Shown piece after piece: positions 43,040 to 52,000 of a DNA stretch of 64,000 bases (within the stretch, counting starts at the first letter, position 1; each line of letters begins with the position of its first letter). The DNA lies in contig NZ_AP023239.1 in NCBI RefSeq assembly GCF_013393385.1, positions 806,001 to 870,000 on the forward strand. The letters run 5' to 3'. The notes beneath the pieces are model-generated. The model had not been told where the DNA came from and searched no databases. It worked only from the letters and a program-made list of their open reading frames with translations. Origin of the DNA: Paenibacillus sp. URB8-2 (GTDB taxonomy: Bacteria > Bacillota > Bacilli > Paenibacillales > Paenibacillaceae). Both the position numbers and the translations under genes were made by a program.

Positions 43040-43912
43040 ATGACACAACTTAGAATAGCCGTTATGCAGTATGGGCTGAGTCCTATCCAAACGGAAGCGC
43101 AGTTTTGGGACGGACTGCAGTCCAGAATCGATGAGGCTGTGAAAGAAAAGGCCGATCTGCTTGTCTTTCCCGAGTACACGACGGCCCATTTGCTGTCCAT
43201 CGTTCCCGCCATGAGCTATGAAGAGGCCTGCGGGTATCTAGACGGAATTACGGCGGTGTATCGCGACTTTTTCCAGTCTGCCAGCGCAAAATCCGGCATA
43301 GTCATCTTGGCGGGAACCCATATTTGCAGAGATGAGCGACGGTTTGTGAATAAAGCGTCGCTGTTTTTCCCCGACGGCCGGGTGGAAACGCAAAACAAGC
43401 TTCATCTGACTCCGGAAGAGCAGCAGGATTGGAAGCTTGGGCATGGGGATGGATTGAACGTGATTGGGACTCCGTGGGGTAAACTGGCGATTTTGACCTG
43501 CTACGATATCGAATTTCCCGAGGCGGCCAGAATCGCTGCTGATAAAGGAGTAGAGCTTATCTTGTGCCCTTCCTATACGGAGACCGTCAGCGGCTATTAC
43601 CGGGTAAGGAATACCTCCCAGGCGCGAGCCATTGAAAACCAGTTGTTCGTCGCCTTGAGCGGAATTGTCGGAGAGTTGAAGGAGAAGCGCTCCCAGGTGG
43701 ATCGGGGGTATTGCCAGGCGGGGCTGTTTGCGCCCTGCGACTTTCCTTTTCCTCCGGATGGCGTGATCCAGGCAGGGGTGGTTAATGAGAGCATGCTGGT
43801 AATTGCAACCGCCGACTTTTCGATGCTTCGCGAGAACCGTGAACGAGGTACCGTCGCTCCGTTTTACGACCGCAGACCCGCCCTATACCGGAAAGAAAAC
43901 GAATGGATTTGA
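43040..43912 (+). CDS. Carbon-nitrogen hydrolase (intact nitrilase paralogue)
   Basis: The 290-residue amidase has a full triad: E45 (LLVFPEYTT), K120 (QNKLHLTPEEQ) and C154 (LTCYDIEFPEAAR). It is clearly similar to the second half of the preceding fusion protein, including the shared QARAIENQ block, which suggests a gene duplication. The spacing of 12 bases implies co-translation, and the two proteins may form a mixed complex (inference). A strong terminator follows. The substrate is unknown. Confidence 0.9.
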   Translation: MTQLRIAVMQYGLSPIQTEAQFWDGLQSRIDEAVKEKADLLVFPEYTTAHLLSIVPAMSYEEACGYLDGITAVYRDFFQSASAKSGIVILAGTHICRDERRFVNKASLFFPDGRVETQNKLHLTPEEQQDWKLGHGDGLNVIGTPWGKLAILTCYDIEFPEAARIAADKGVELILCPSYTETVSGYYRVRNTSQARAIENQLFVALSGIVGELKEKRSQVDRGYCQAGLFAPCDFPFPPDGVIQAGVVNESMLVIATADFSMLRENRERGTVAPFYDRRPALYRKENEWI

Positions 43913-43918
43913 AAAGAT

Positions 43919-43960
43919 GGAAGGCATATCGTAAAACATTTTACGAGGCCTTCTTTTTTA
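43919..43960 (+). terminator. Rho-independent terminator after the nitrilase pair
   Basis: GAAGGC/GGCCTTC outer arms with an inner CGTAAAA/TTTTACG stem are followed by TTTTTTA. Confidence 0.87.
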
Positions 43961-44042
43961 TTTGGACAAAAGGGGTTTCACTGTTTCCACATGAGATTTT
44001 TGATGTAATTTTTCTGGTTTTAGTTTAGCATATAGAGAAGAA

Positions 44043-44056
44043 CGTAAACGCTTACT
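44043..44056 (+). promoter_or_regulatory. cre-like catabolite control site before yesM
   Basis: CGTAAACGCTTACT matches the Bacillus cre consensus TGWAARCGYTTWCA at 12 of 14 positions, with both mismatches at or near the ends. It lies about 47 bases before the kinase start and would allow CcpA repression. Confidence 0.45.
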
Positions 44057-44102
44057 CTGGAAGTTTTCACGGTTCTTTTACATTACAAGGTGAGGGATAA
44101 AC

Positions 44103-45842
44103 ATGAGGATTAAAACGAATACGCTGGGGTTTCGGCTGATACTACTTTTTGCCGCCATTATGATACCTATTCTGGCTGTTCTTTTTGCAGCGGGCTATTA
44201 TGCCAAGGATGTCGTGCTCGCACAGGTGTCCAAATCTTATCAGAATCTGGTCAACTCCAATCTTCAGATGATCGAAAAGAGCCTGGATGATATTACGACG
44301 AATATGATTGATATGGTCGATCACGACGAGAATTTCCAGAGGTTCGGGCGGCCGGGCCTTTCGGATTCCGATTATTATTTTGCCCAGATGGGACTGATCC
44401 AGCGAAACCAAGCTTATCAAGCCTATTACCACACCGTCGATATGTTCTACGCCTACTCCAGGCCGAATGATGTGCTGGTCACTTCCAACATCCTCGGCTC
44501 TACGGAAAGCTATATGGACAATATCAAAAATTGGATTACCGGCTCCATTCATCATCCGAAATCATTGGAGAAACTGCTCTATAAATGGTCGATTGTCCGG
44601 ATCGGAGACGAGTATTTTTTTAACCGGATCTTAAGCGACGATCTCACCAATAACGCCTATATCGGGGCCTTGATCAATATCAATTCACTGAAGTCTGCTC
44701 TCGGGAGCCTCAATCTGCAGGCAGGGGGAGATGTCCTCTTTGTCGCCAACGACGGAATTGTACTGTCCTCTCCTTCTGCGTCCCTCGGCGAAGGCTTCCG
44801 GCTTCCGGCGGATAAAATGAGCAAGAATTCTTCTTTTTCGTTAACGGAGGAGCACAGGCGGCTCTTTGTCATCTCCAGCCAATCTCCCGAGATTGGAATC
44901 AATATGGCGATCGTTCTTCCTAATTCCGAGCTGCTGCAGGGACTGAATGAATTTCAGACTTTGGTGAATCTGCTGCCGCTGTTCGTCTTTCTGATTCTGC
45001 TGCTTTATCTTTATATCTTCCGCCGAACGGTCATTCGGCCCATCCTGAAACTGCTCAGCGCCATCCACCGGATTCGGGGCGGCGCGATGGAGACGAAACT
45101 GCCGGATTCCAATCTGGTCGAATTCCAAAGCATCAATCATGCCTTTAACAGTATGGTAGAGGAAATTCAATACCTGAAGATCGATGTGTATGAGGAGAAG
45201 CTGAATGCCCAGAACGCCGAGCTCAAGCATTTGCAGACGCAGATCAATCCCCACTTTTTTCTTAATACGCTGAACATTATTTACCAACTGGCGGAGCTGC
45301 AGCGGTATGAACTCGTGAAGAAAACGGTACGCCATCTGGTGCAGTATTTCCGGTTTATGCTGCAGTCGAAGAGAGATACGATCACGCTCGGCCAAGAGAT
45401 GGAGCATATCCGCAATTATCTCGAAATTCAGAAAATGCGCTATCAGGATTCCTTTGACTTTGACATCCGGATTTCGGATGAATGGCTTGGCGCCTGCATT
45501 CCGCCTCTGCTCATTCAGCCTTTTGTGGAGAATGCCATGATTCACGGCATGAGCCTGAAAGGCGAGTCTTTTACGCTTCAGATTACAGCGGGTCCCTATG
45601 AAGACAAGGAAGGGCTGATGCGCATTGATGTGCGGGACAACGGCAAAGGCATCCCGGATGATAAGCTGGAGGAGCTGAATTCCCCGGAATATGCCCCCGC
45701 ATCGGAAGACAAGCATATCGGGATTTGGAATGTGAAGAAGCGGATAGCGATGCGTTATGGGGGAAAGGCCAAGATTGATCTCTGCCACAACGAACCAAAA
45801 GGATTCCGGGTACGGATGATTCTGCCCATCGAATATATTTGA
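44103..45842 (+). CDS. YesM-type sensor histidine kinase
   Basis: The 579-residue membrane kinase has TM1 at about 12-32, a large extracytoplasmic sensor region and TM2 at about 288-305. A HAMP region and a HisKA_7-type domain follow, with the phosphoacceptor His 384 in QINPHFFLNTLN. The HATPase domain has DNGKGIP. Such kinases detect oligosaccharides or their transport proteins and signal to an AraC-type YesN regulator, which is encoded 11 bases downstream. Transporter genes follow, as in many Paenibacillus carbohydrate loci. Confidence 0.92.
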   Translation: MRIKTNTLGFRLILLFAAIMIPILAVLFAAGYYAKDVVLAQVSKSYQNLVNSNLQMIEKSLDDITTNMIDMVDHDENFQRFGRPGLSDSDYYFAQMGLIQRNQAYQAYYHTVDMFYAYSRPNDVLVTSNILGSTESYMDNIKNWITGSIHHPKSLEKLLYKWSIVRIGDEYFFNRILSDDLTNNAYIGALININSLKSALGSLNLQAGGDVLFVANDGIVLSSPSASLGEGFRLPADKMSKNSSFSLTEEHRRLFVISSQSPEIGINMAIVLPNSELLQGLNEFQTLVNLLPLFVFLILLLYLYIFRRTVIRPILKLLSAIHRIRGGAMETKLPDSNLVEFQSINHAFNSMVEEIQYLKIDVYEEKLNAQNAELKHLQTQINPHFFLNTLNIIYQLAELQRYELVKKTVRHLVQYFRFMLQSKRDTITLGQEMEHIRNYLEIQKMRYQDSFDFDIRISDEWLGACIPPLLIQPFVENAMIHGMSLKGESFTLQITAGPYEDKEGLMRIDVRDNGKGIPDDKLEELNSPEYAPASEDKHIGIWNVKKRIAMRYGGKAKIDLCHNEPKGFRVRMILPIEYI

Positions 45843-45853
45843 GGAGTGAGAAA

Positions 45854-47491
45854 ATGACAGAAATGCTGATTGTGGATGATGAGAAATTTGCGGTGGAAGG
45901 AATTTGCCGCTGCAACGACTGGAAAGCGCTTGGAATAAACGAAGTGCACACAGCCAATCACGCCGATGAGGCAAGGGAGATTATGCGGGACCGCCGGATC
46001 GATGTTCTGATTTGCGATATTGAAATGCCTGATGAAGACGGATTGTCGCTGGTCCGGTGGGTAAAAGAGTGCTCTCCCCACACGGAGTCCTTGTTCCTCA
46101 CCTGCCATTCGGAGTTTGCTTATGCGAAGCAGGCGATCAATCTCGGAAGCTTCGATTATTTGCTGAAGCCGGTAGACGGGGAGGAATTGGCCGGGGCCGT
46201 CACCCGCATGGTGCAAGCCATTAAGGAAAAGGAAGAGCATGAGCGCTACACCGAGATGTACCGTAAATACTATTCGCTGTGGAAGAAACAGAAACCGCGG
46301 CTCGTAGAACGCTTTTGGCAGGATCTGTTGTCCCGGAGGCTCCTTTCCTTCGGCGATTTTCTGGAACGCGCGCTTCAGGATGCGCAGATTGATCTGCATC
46401 CGGACGACAGGGTGCTGCCTATTCTGATCAGTATTGAAGAATGGAATAAGCCTATGGATTCCCGGAATCAGGAAATCATGGAGTATGCGGTCAAGAAGGC
46501 GGCGGAGGAAATTTGGCTTGCCGGCCAGCCTGGAGAAGTCATTACGGACAAAGCCGGCGTGATGTTCGTCGTCGTGTACGCTTCCGGTTCAGCGGAGGAT
46601 GCCGCAGCAGCAAGCAAGACGGATTCCAGCTTGGATCGATGGATACAAACAGGCAGTCGTTTTATCAACGTGTGCCGGGAGTATTTTTATTGTTCGGTGA
46701 CCTGCTACGTGGGCAAATATGCCCTGCTTCAGGAGTTGCCCGGTCTATGCGACAATTTGAAAAATATGGAGCGTGACAATATCACCGGAACGCAGTCCGT
46801 TCTGCTATATACTCCCCAGACTCTTCAGGCTTTGCCCTCCGCCGGTCCGGGCGAGATTCATATTTCGGAATGGGCCAACTATATGCTGAACGGGGACAAG
46901 GAGATGATGATCCGGCTGATTCACCGGATTGTCGGCAGACTGGAAGCGACGCCGAATGTTCAGGGGAAGCATTTGTCGACCCTTCATCAGGATACGCTGC
47001 AGATTATTTATCATTTTCTTCAGGTTAAAGGGATCAGCGCCAATCATGTTCCCCAGTTTCCGATGTGGGCATCGGCCCAAATCCGCAGCTTGCGCCATTA
47101 TATGCATTGGGCGGAGAGCCTGGTCTCCGCCGTAATGGAGGCGGCCTTTGAGCCGGATGAAAGGGACGGAGTCATCCAGAAATCCATCCGGTATATCCAC
47201 CATAATGTGGAGGAGGACCTGTCGCGGGAGGATGTGGCCGCTCACGTCGGACTGAATCCCGCTTACCTGTCCCGGCTGTTCAAGAAGGAAACCGGACAGA
47301 ACCTGATCGACTTCCTGATTGAAGCCAAAATGAACCGGGCGAAGGAACTGCTGGACACCACAGGCATGACGGTCAGCGCCATCGCACAGCAGGTGGGCTA
47401 TTGCAACTTTTCCCATTTCACCAAAATGTTCAGGAAGCAATTTGAAGTAAATCCGCAGGAATACCGGAATGTCACAAAACGAATAGACTGA
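45854..47491 (+). CDS. YesN-type response regulator with AraC output
   Basis: The 545-residue protein has an N-terminal receiver domain (VDDE acidic pocket, phosphoacceptor Asp 55 in ICDIEMPDEDG, Lys in YLLKPV). It also has a long middle region and a C-terminal AraC double helix-turn-helix (about 440-545, LSREDVAAHVGLNPAYLSRLFKKETG). It should activate the sugar ABC genes that begin 74 bases downstream. Start 45854 is preceded by GAGGAGTG. The in-frame Met at 45839 overlaps the yesM stop and lacks a site. Confidence 0.92.
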   Translation: MTEMLIVDDEKFAVEGICRCNDWKALGINEVHTANHADEAREIMRDRRIDVLICDIEMPDEDGLSLVRWVKECSPHTESLFLTCHSEFAYAKQAINLGSFDYLLKPVDGEELAGAVTRMVQAIKEKEEHERYTEMYRKYYSLWKKQKPRLVERFWQDLLSRRLLSFGDFLERALQDAQIDLHPDDRVLPILISIEEWNKPMDSRNQEIMEYAVKKAAEEIWLAGQPGEVITDKAGVMFVVVYASGSAEDAAAASKTDSSLDRWIQTGSRFINVCREYFYCSVTCYVGKYALLQELPGLCDNLKNMERDNITGTQSVLLYTPQTLQALPSAGPGEIHISEWANYMLNGDKEMMIRLIHRIVGRLEATPNVQGKHLSTLHQDTLQIIYHFLQVKGISANHVPQFPMWASAQIRSLRHYMHWAESLVSAVMEAAFEPDERDGVIQKSIRYIHHNVEEDLSREDVAAHVGLNPAYLSRLFKKETGQNLIDFLIEAKMNRAKELLDTTGMTVSAIAQQVGYCNFSHFTKMFRKQFEVNPQEYRNVTKRID

Positions 47492-47565
47492 GGTTACAAA
47501 AACGGTGGGGACGATCCTTTGCCAAACGTATAATGAAGCCATACCAAATCAAAGAGGGTGGACTT

Positions 47566-48528
47566 ATGGCTTCGGTAGAGGTCTTGGAAGCAAAGGCTTC
47601 CATAACGCGAAGTAAGACAAGAAAAGGAAAGCTGTGGAAGTACCGGTCGCTGATCATTCTGGCTTTGCCCGGAATCCTATTAATGTTTATCAACAATTAT
47701 TTGCCCATGTTCGGCATTTTCCTGGCGTTCAAGGATCTGAATTACACCGATGGCATTTGGGCCAGCAAGTGGGTGGGGCTGGACAACTTCAAATTTCTGT
47801 TTGCTTCCAACGATGCCTGGGTGATTATCCGGCATACGATTTTTTACAATCTGGCCTTCCTCATCATCAACACCGTACTGGCCATATTGCTGGCTATCTT
47901 GTTGAACGAAGTCAAGAACAAGGTGATGTCTAAGTTCTTTCAGAGCACGGTTATTCTGCCGAATTTCATCTCCATGGTTATTGTCGGCTATCTTGTATAC
48001 GGTTTCCTCAATCCGGATCTCGGTTTTGTCAACAAGTTCATCATGGAACCCATGGGCTGGGAGCCGGTTAACTGGTACGCCACGCCGGAGCATTGGCCTT
48101 ATATTTTAACGATTGTAAACACCTGGAAAAATGTCGGCTATGCGGCCGTTGTTTATCTGGCGGCGATTATCGGCATTGATCAGGAATATTATGAAGCCGC
48201 TGTCATTGACGGCGCGAGCAGATGGAAGCAGATGACGAATATTACGATTCCGCTTATCGCTCCGGTCATTATCATCCTGACGGTGCTGGCGATCGGCAGA
48301 ATCTTCAATGCGGACTTCGGTTTGTTCTATCAGGCAACGATGGCGTCGGGCATGCTGAAGTCGACAACGGATGTTATCGACACTTATGTGTACAACGCGC
48401 TGATGGTTACGGGCGATACCGGACTGGCCTCGTCGGCAGGCTTGCTTCAGTCGGTGGTCGGCTTCATCCTGGTCGTGTCGGTGAATCTGATCGTACGTAA
48501 ATTCAGCAAAGATAACGCCTTATTTTAG
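47566..48528 (+). CDS. Sugar ABC permease (LplB/YtcP-type, first)
   Basis: The 320-residue membrane protein starts MASVEVLEAKAS behind AGAGGGTGG. It has six hydrophobic segments, the N-terminal LALPGILLMFINNYLPMFGIFLAFKD block and the EAA loop YYEAAVIDGASRWKQMTNITIPL. It matches the LplB class used for oligogalacturonide or plant-glycan oligosaccharides in Paenibacillus. The second permease gene starts 9 bases after it. No ATPase is in the locus; such importers usually share MsmX. Confidence 0.92.
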   Translation: MASVEVLEAKASITRSKTRKGKLWKYRSLIILALPGILLMFINNYLPMFGIFLAFKDLNYTDGIWASKWVGLDNFKFLFASNDAWVIIRHTIFYNLAFLIINTVLAILLAILLNEVKNKVMSKFFQSTVILPNFISMVIVGYLVYGFLNPDLGFVNKFIMEPMGWEPVNWYATPEHWPYILTIVNTWKNVGYAAVVYLAAIIGIDQEYYEAAVIDGASRWKQMTNITIPLIAPVIIILTVLAIGRIFNADFGLFYQATMASGMLKSTTDVIDTYVYNALMVTGDTGLASSAGLLQSVVGFILVVSVNLIVRKFSKDNALF

Positions 48529-48537
48529 GAGGGAAAT

Positions 48538-49419
48538 ATGTCGACACAAAAACGGACTCACCCGCTGATCATCGCGGTTCTGTCACTCTTCAGCCTGGCC
48601 TGCCTGATTCCGTTCTGGCTCGTGCTGATGATATCCATTGCCGATGAGAAAGAAGTATTGAAGCACGGATACAGCTTCTGGCCCCAGAAATTCAGCTTTG
48701 TCGCTTATCAATTTCTGGCGCAGGACGCCGAGAAGATTCTGAGAGCGTACGGAGTATCCATTTTCGTTACGGTGATAGGCGTCGTCGTCAGCTTGTTCGT
48801 CACTTCGGCGATGGCGTTCTCCATGTCCCGTAAGGACTTTCCGCTAAGAGGCGCACTCAGCATCTACATCCTGATCACGATGCTGTTCTCGGGCGGCCTG
48901 CTTCCCTGGTATCTGGTGTACACGCGATTCCTCCATGTGCAGGATACGCTGCTTGCCCTGATTATCCCCGGCTTGATCGGCGGCTTTAATGTCATCATCA
49001 TGCGGACCTTCTTTACGAACAGCATTCCGCCGTCGCTGATTGACTCCGCCCAGATTGACGGAGCCAGCGAATACAGAACCTATTTCAGCATCATTCTTCC
49101 GCTTTCGCTGCCGGTTATGGCAACGATCGGCCTGTTCATTACCGTATCGTACTGGAATGACTGGTTCACAAGCCTGGTCTTTATCCAGAATGAGAAGCTG
49201 TTCTCTCTGCAGTATTTGCTGAACAAAACCTTGATGAATGCTTCGTTTCTCCAGAGTATCGCCAATAAGGCTTACAGTTCCACAGCGCAGGTTACCCAGC
49301 CTCTGGAATCGATCCGCATGGCCATGGCCATGATTGCGATCGGACCGTTGGTGCTCGTATTCCCGTTCTTGCAAAAGTATTTCGTGAAAGGGCTTACGGT
49401 AGGGGCAGTGAAAGGCTAA
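48538..49419 (+). CDS. Sugar ABC permease (YtcP/LplC-type, second)
   Basis: The 293-residue permease has six membrane helices, the FTNSIPPSLIDSAQIDGASEYRTYFSIILPLS EAA loop and the family ending LQKYFVKGLTVGAVKG. It forms the channel with the preceding protein. AGGAGGG lies directly before the ATG at 48538. Confidence 0.92.
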   Translation: MSTQKRTHPLIIAVLSLFSLACLIPFWLVLMISIADEKEVLKHGYSFWPQKFSFVAYQFLAQDAEKILRAYGVSIFVTVIGVVVSLFVTSAMAFSMSRKDFPLRGALSIYILITMLFSGGLLPWYLVYTRFLHVQDTLLALIIPGLIGGFNVIIMRTFFTNSIPPSLIDSAQIDGASEYRTYFSIILPLSLPVMATIGLFITVSYWNDWFTSLVFIQNEKLFSLQYLLNKTLMNASFLQSIANKAYSSTAQVTQPLESIRMAMAMIAIGPLVLVFPFLQKYFVKGLTVGAVKG

Positions 49420-49478
49420 TACCGGGACAAACCGGATTAGTATATAGAAATATTAGACGAACTTAGGGAGGTTGCAAT

Positions 49479-51059
49479 ATGAAATGGTTAAAGAAAGGTT
49501 CCGTCATTCTGTCTTCACTTATGCTGACGGTTGCTATGACGGCGACAGGATGTTCCAGCAGCAATAACAGTGGCAACGCCAATTCACTCCAGGCATCCAG
49601 CGGCGGAGACAGTGCAGCAGGCGGGCTTAAGCCGTATGAAGTGGTTATGGTCTTCCCCGACGCGCCGCAGAAGGATAATGAGCTGGTTCAGAACGCAATG
49701 AACGATTATCTGAAAAAGACCTACCCGGACATGAACGTGACGGTCAAGCTGAATCCGATCGATTGGGGAGCCTGGAGCGACAAGACGAATCTGATGATGG
49801 CCTCGGGCGACAAGTTTGATACGATTTTTACCGCGGACTGGCTTGGTTTCCAACAGGAGGTAACCAAGGGGGCACTGCTTCCTCTGGATGACCTGCTTGC
49901 GAAGTACGGACCGGACATCGAGGCAGTGGAAAAAGATTATCATGATCCGGCGAAACGCGGAGGAAAGCTCTACGGCATTCATACCCATCAGGAACTGGGC
50001 GGCGCACAGGGCATTTATCTCGATAAAGCGCTGGTCGACAAATATAAATTTGATCTGAGCGCGTTTAAATCGGGCAAGGTCGAAGAGCTGGAACCGATGT
50101 TGAAGACGATTAAAGAGAACGAGCCCGGCATCACTCCGCTCGTTATGCCGAGTTACCCGCTAGACGCCTATTACTCCTCCGGCACGCTGGATCAGATCGG
50201 CAATTTAGCCGCTTTGAATGTGAAGGATACGGCGCCTGATGATTTCACCGTCACTAATATGTACAGCACTCCGCGCTTTATGGAACTGGCCAAGATGACC
50301 AACAAATGGTTCAAAGCCGGATATCTTAACAAAGATGCCCTGACTCCGGGTCTGGATGCCTGGAAAAAAATTCAGGCGGGCCAAGGTTTCGCGCTTGTAG
50401 GGGATATGGACATCCTGGCAAATATGGAAATCGGCTCGGTATCGAAATCGCCGAACGGTTCCCTCAAGGCCGGAAGAGAAATGCTTCAAATTCCGCTCAA
50501 TGTCGACAGATTGCAAACCGGTAAAATGACGGCGACGATGCAGGCGATTTCCAAAACGTCCAAAGACCCGGAACGCGCGATGATGCTCCTCAACCTGTTC
50601 TTCAAGGATAAAAATCTGCTGACCTTGTTCAACTTCGGTATTGAAGGAACGCACTATGTGCTGAAAGACGGCCAAATTGCCCTGCCTGATGGCAAGACCA
50701 ACAACGATGTCGGATTCTATCATGATATTATGTGGCAAATCGGGAATCAGATGCTGAATTACACTCGGGTAGGCGAAGATCCGAACAAATATCAGAACTA
50801 TGAGAAGTTTAACGCATTGGTTTCCGGTAACCCGTCCCGGATATTCGGATTCGTCTTTGACCCGGAACCGGTGAAGAATGAAATGATCACTATCGACAAT
50901 GCCAACAAAGCATTCGTAGACGGTATCAAGTCCGGCCAGCTCGATCCGGAGGAAAATCTTCCGAAGCTGCTTGAGAAGCAAAAAGCGGCAGGCGCTGATA
51001 AAGTCATCGCCGAAGCGCAAAAACAGCTTGACGCTTGGCGCGCGGCAAACGGCAAATAA
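49479..51059 (+). CDS. Sugar ABC solute-binding lipoprotein (LipO/YtcQ-like)
   Basis: The 526-residue protein has a lipoprotein signal (cleavage before Cys in ATGCSSS, about residue 25), a Ser/Asn/Gly linker and a family 1 extracellular solute-binding domain. The domain carries the DUF3502-type C-terminus seen in Paenibacillus LipO-like proteins (RIFGFVFDPEPVKNEM). It should capture an oligosaccharide for the two permeases upstream. A terminator follows at 51088. Confidence 0.92.
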   Translation: MKWLKKGSVILSSLMLTVAMTATGCSSSNNSGNANSLQASSGGDSAAGGLKPYEVVMVFPDAPQKDNELVQNAMNDYLKKTYPDMNVTVKLNPIDWGAWSDKTNLMMASGDKFDTIFTADWLGFQQEVTKGALLPLDDLLAKYGPDIEAVEKDYHDPAKRGGKLYGIHTHQELGGAQGIYLDKALVDKYKFDLSAFKSGKVEELEPMLKTIKENEPGITPLVMPSYPLDAYYSSGTLDQIGNLAALNVKDTAPDDFTVTNMYSTPRFMELAKMTNKWFKAGYLNKDALTPGLDAWKKIQAGQGFALVGDMDILANMEIGSVSKSPNGSLKAGREMLQIPLNVDRLQTGKMTATMQAISKTSKDPERAMMLLNLFFKDKNLLTLFNFGIEGTHYVLKDGQIALPDGKTNNDVGFYHDIMWQIGNQMLNYTRVGEDPNKYQNYEKFNALVSGNPSRIFGFVFDPEPVKNEMITIDNANKAFVDGIKSGQLDPEENLPKLLEKQKAAGADKVIAEAQKQLDAWRAANGK

Positions 51060-51087
51060 GAAGGGAAACATATGGGGATCGGAAAGG

Positions 51088-51116
51088 GCATAATCTCTAG
51101 GGATTATGCTCTTTTA
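51088..51116 (+). terminator. Rho-independent terminator after the binding protein gene
   Basis: GCATAATC (51088-51095) and GATTATGC (51102-51109) form a perfect 8-base stem, followed by TCTTTTAT. It may reduce read-through into the next gene. Confidence 0.78.
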
Positions 51117-51158
51117 TACTGGTTAAAGAATTAACGCTAAAAGAAGGGCAGTTGATCT

Positions 51159-51983
51159 ATGTTTCCGTTCAAATTATCTTTAAACGCATCGACCCTGTTT
51201 CCGTTCGGGTTAGGCATTAAGGAGCAGCTTCGCATTGCTGCCGAAGCGGGATATGAAGGCTTCGAAATCTGGATTCGCGACCTGGAAGCTTATGTAATGA
51301 ATGGCGGTTCCATTCGGGAGCTGAAACGGTATATCGCCGACACCGGAATCTCTTTCGTAAATGCAATCGCTTTCTTCAAGTGGGCCGATCAATCGCCGGA
51401 AGTAAGGGAGGACGGATTAAGGCAGGCCGAGCGCGAGATGCACATGCTTGCCGAGCTGGGCTGCCCTGCCGTTGCGGCGCCGCCTTTCGGCGAGGTGGAG
51501 CAGGTCACGCTTGATGAGATGGCCGTGAACTATGCACGGCTGGCAGAACTCGGCGATCAAACCGGAGTCGTGCCTTACCTGGAGTTTTGGGGAAGGGCGA
51601 AGAAGCTGGCGAGGCTCAGCGAAGCGATCTATGTCGCAGCGGAAAGCGGGCGGGTGGACACCCGGATTTTGCTGGATCCGTTCCATATGCACACCGGAGG
51701 AAGCCGGCTGGAGGGTTTGTCCTGCCTGAACGGAAACCGGATCGGCATTGTCCATGTGAACGATTACCCGGCCTCGTCCGATCCGCTGCTCGTTACTGAC
51801 CAGGAGCGCTTGTTCCCGGGTGACGGTGCCGCGCCATCCTCGCGATTGGGGGAATTGCTGCGTCAAATCGGGTACACCGGCTATTTGTCATTGGAGCTTT
51901 TTAATGAGGATTATGGCGATATGTCTGCCGTGGAAGTGGCTTCGCACGGAATCAACAAAATCAAGAAAGCCTACGGGACATAA
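51159..51983 (+). CDS. Sugar phosphate isomerase/epimerase (xylose isomerase-like TIM barrel)
   Basis: The 274-residue protein is of the AP endonuclease 2/IolE-like TIM-barrel family. Likely metal ligands are seen in YLEFWG, LLDPFHMHTGG, IVHVNDYP and SLELFNEDY. It probably isomerises or epimerises a sugar or keto-sugar imported by the system upstream. It is separated from the binding protein gene by a terminator but runs in the same direction. The MATE gene starts 17 bases after it. Confidence 0.88.
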   Translation: MFPFKLSLNASTLFPFGLGIKEQLRIAAEAGYEGFEIWIRDLEAYVMNGGSIRELKRYIADTGISFVNAIAFFKWADQSPEVREDGLRQAEREMHMLAELGCPAVAAPPFGEVEQVTLDEMAVNYARLAELGDQTGVVPYLEFWGRAKKLARLSEAIYVAAESGRVDTRILLDPFHMHTGGSRLEGLSCLNGNRIGIVHVNDYPASSDPLLVTDQERLFPGDGAAPSSRLGELLRQIGYTGYLSLELFNEDYGDMSAVEVASHGINKIKKAYGT

Positions 51984-52000
51984 GGAAGAAGGCGTCTAGC

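Noticed and set aside
44841..45974. 377-codon open frame on the minus strand
   Set aside because: It is antisense to the yesM/yesN genes, which have full domain patterns.
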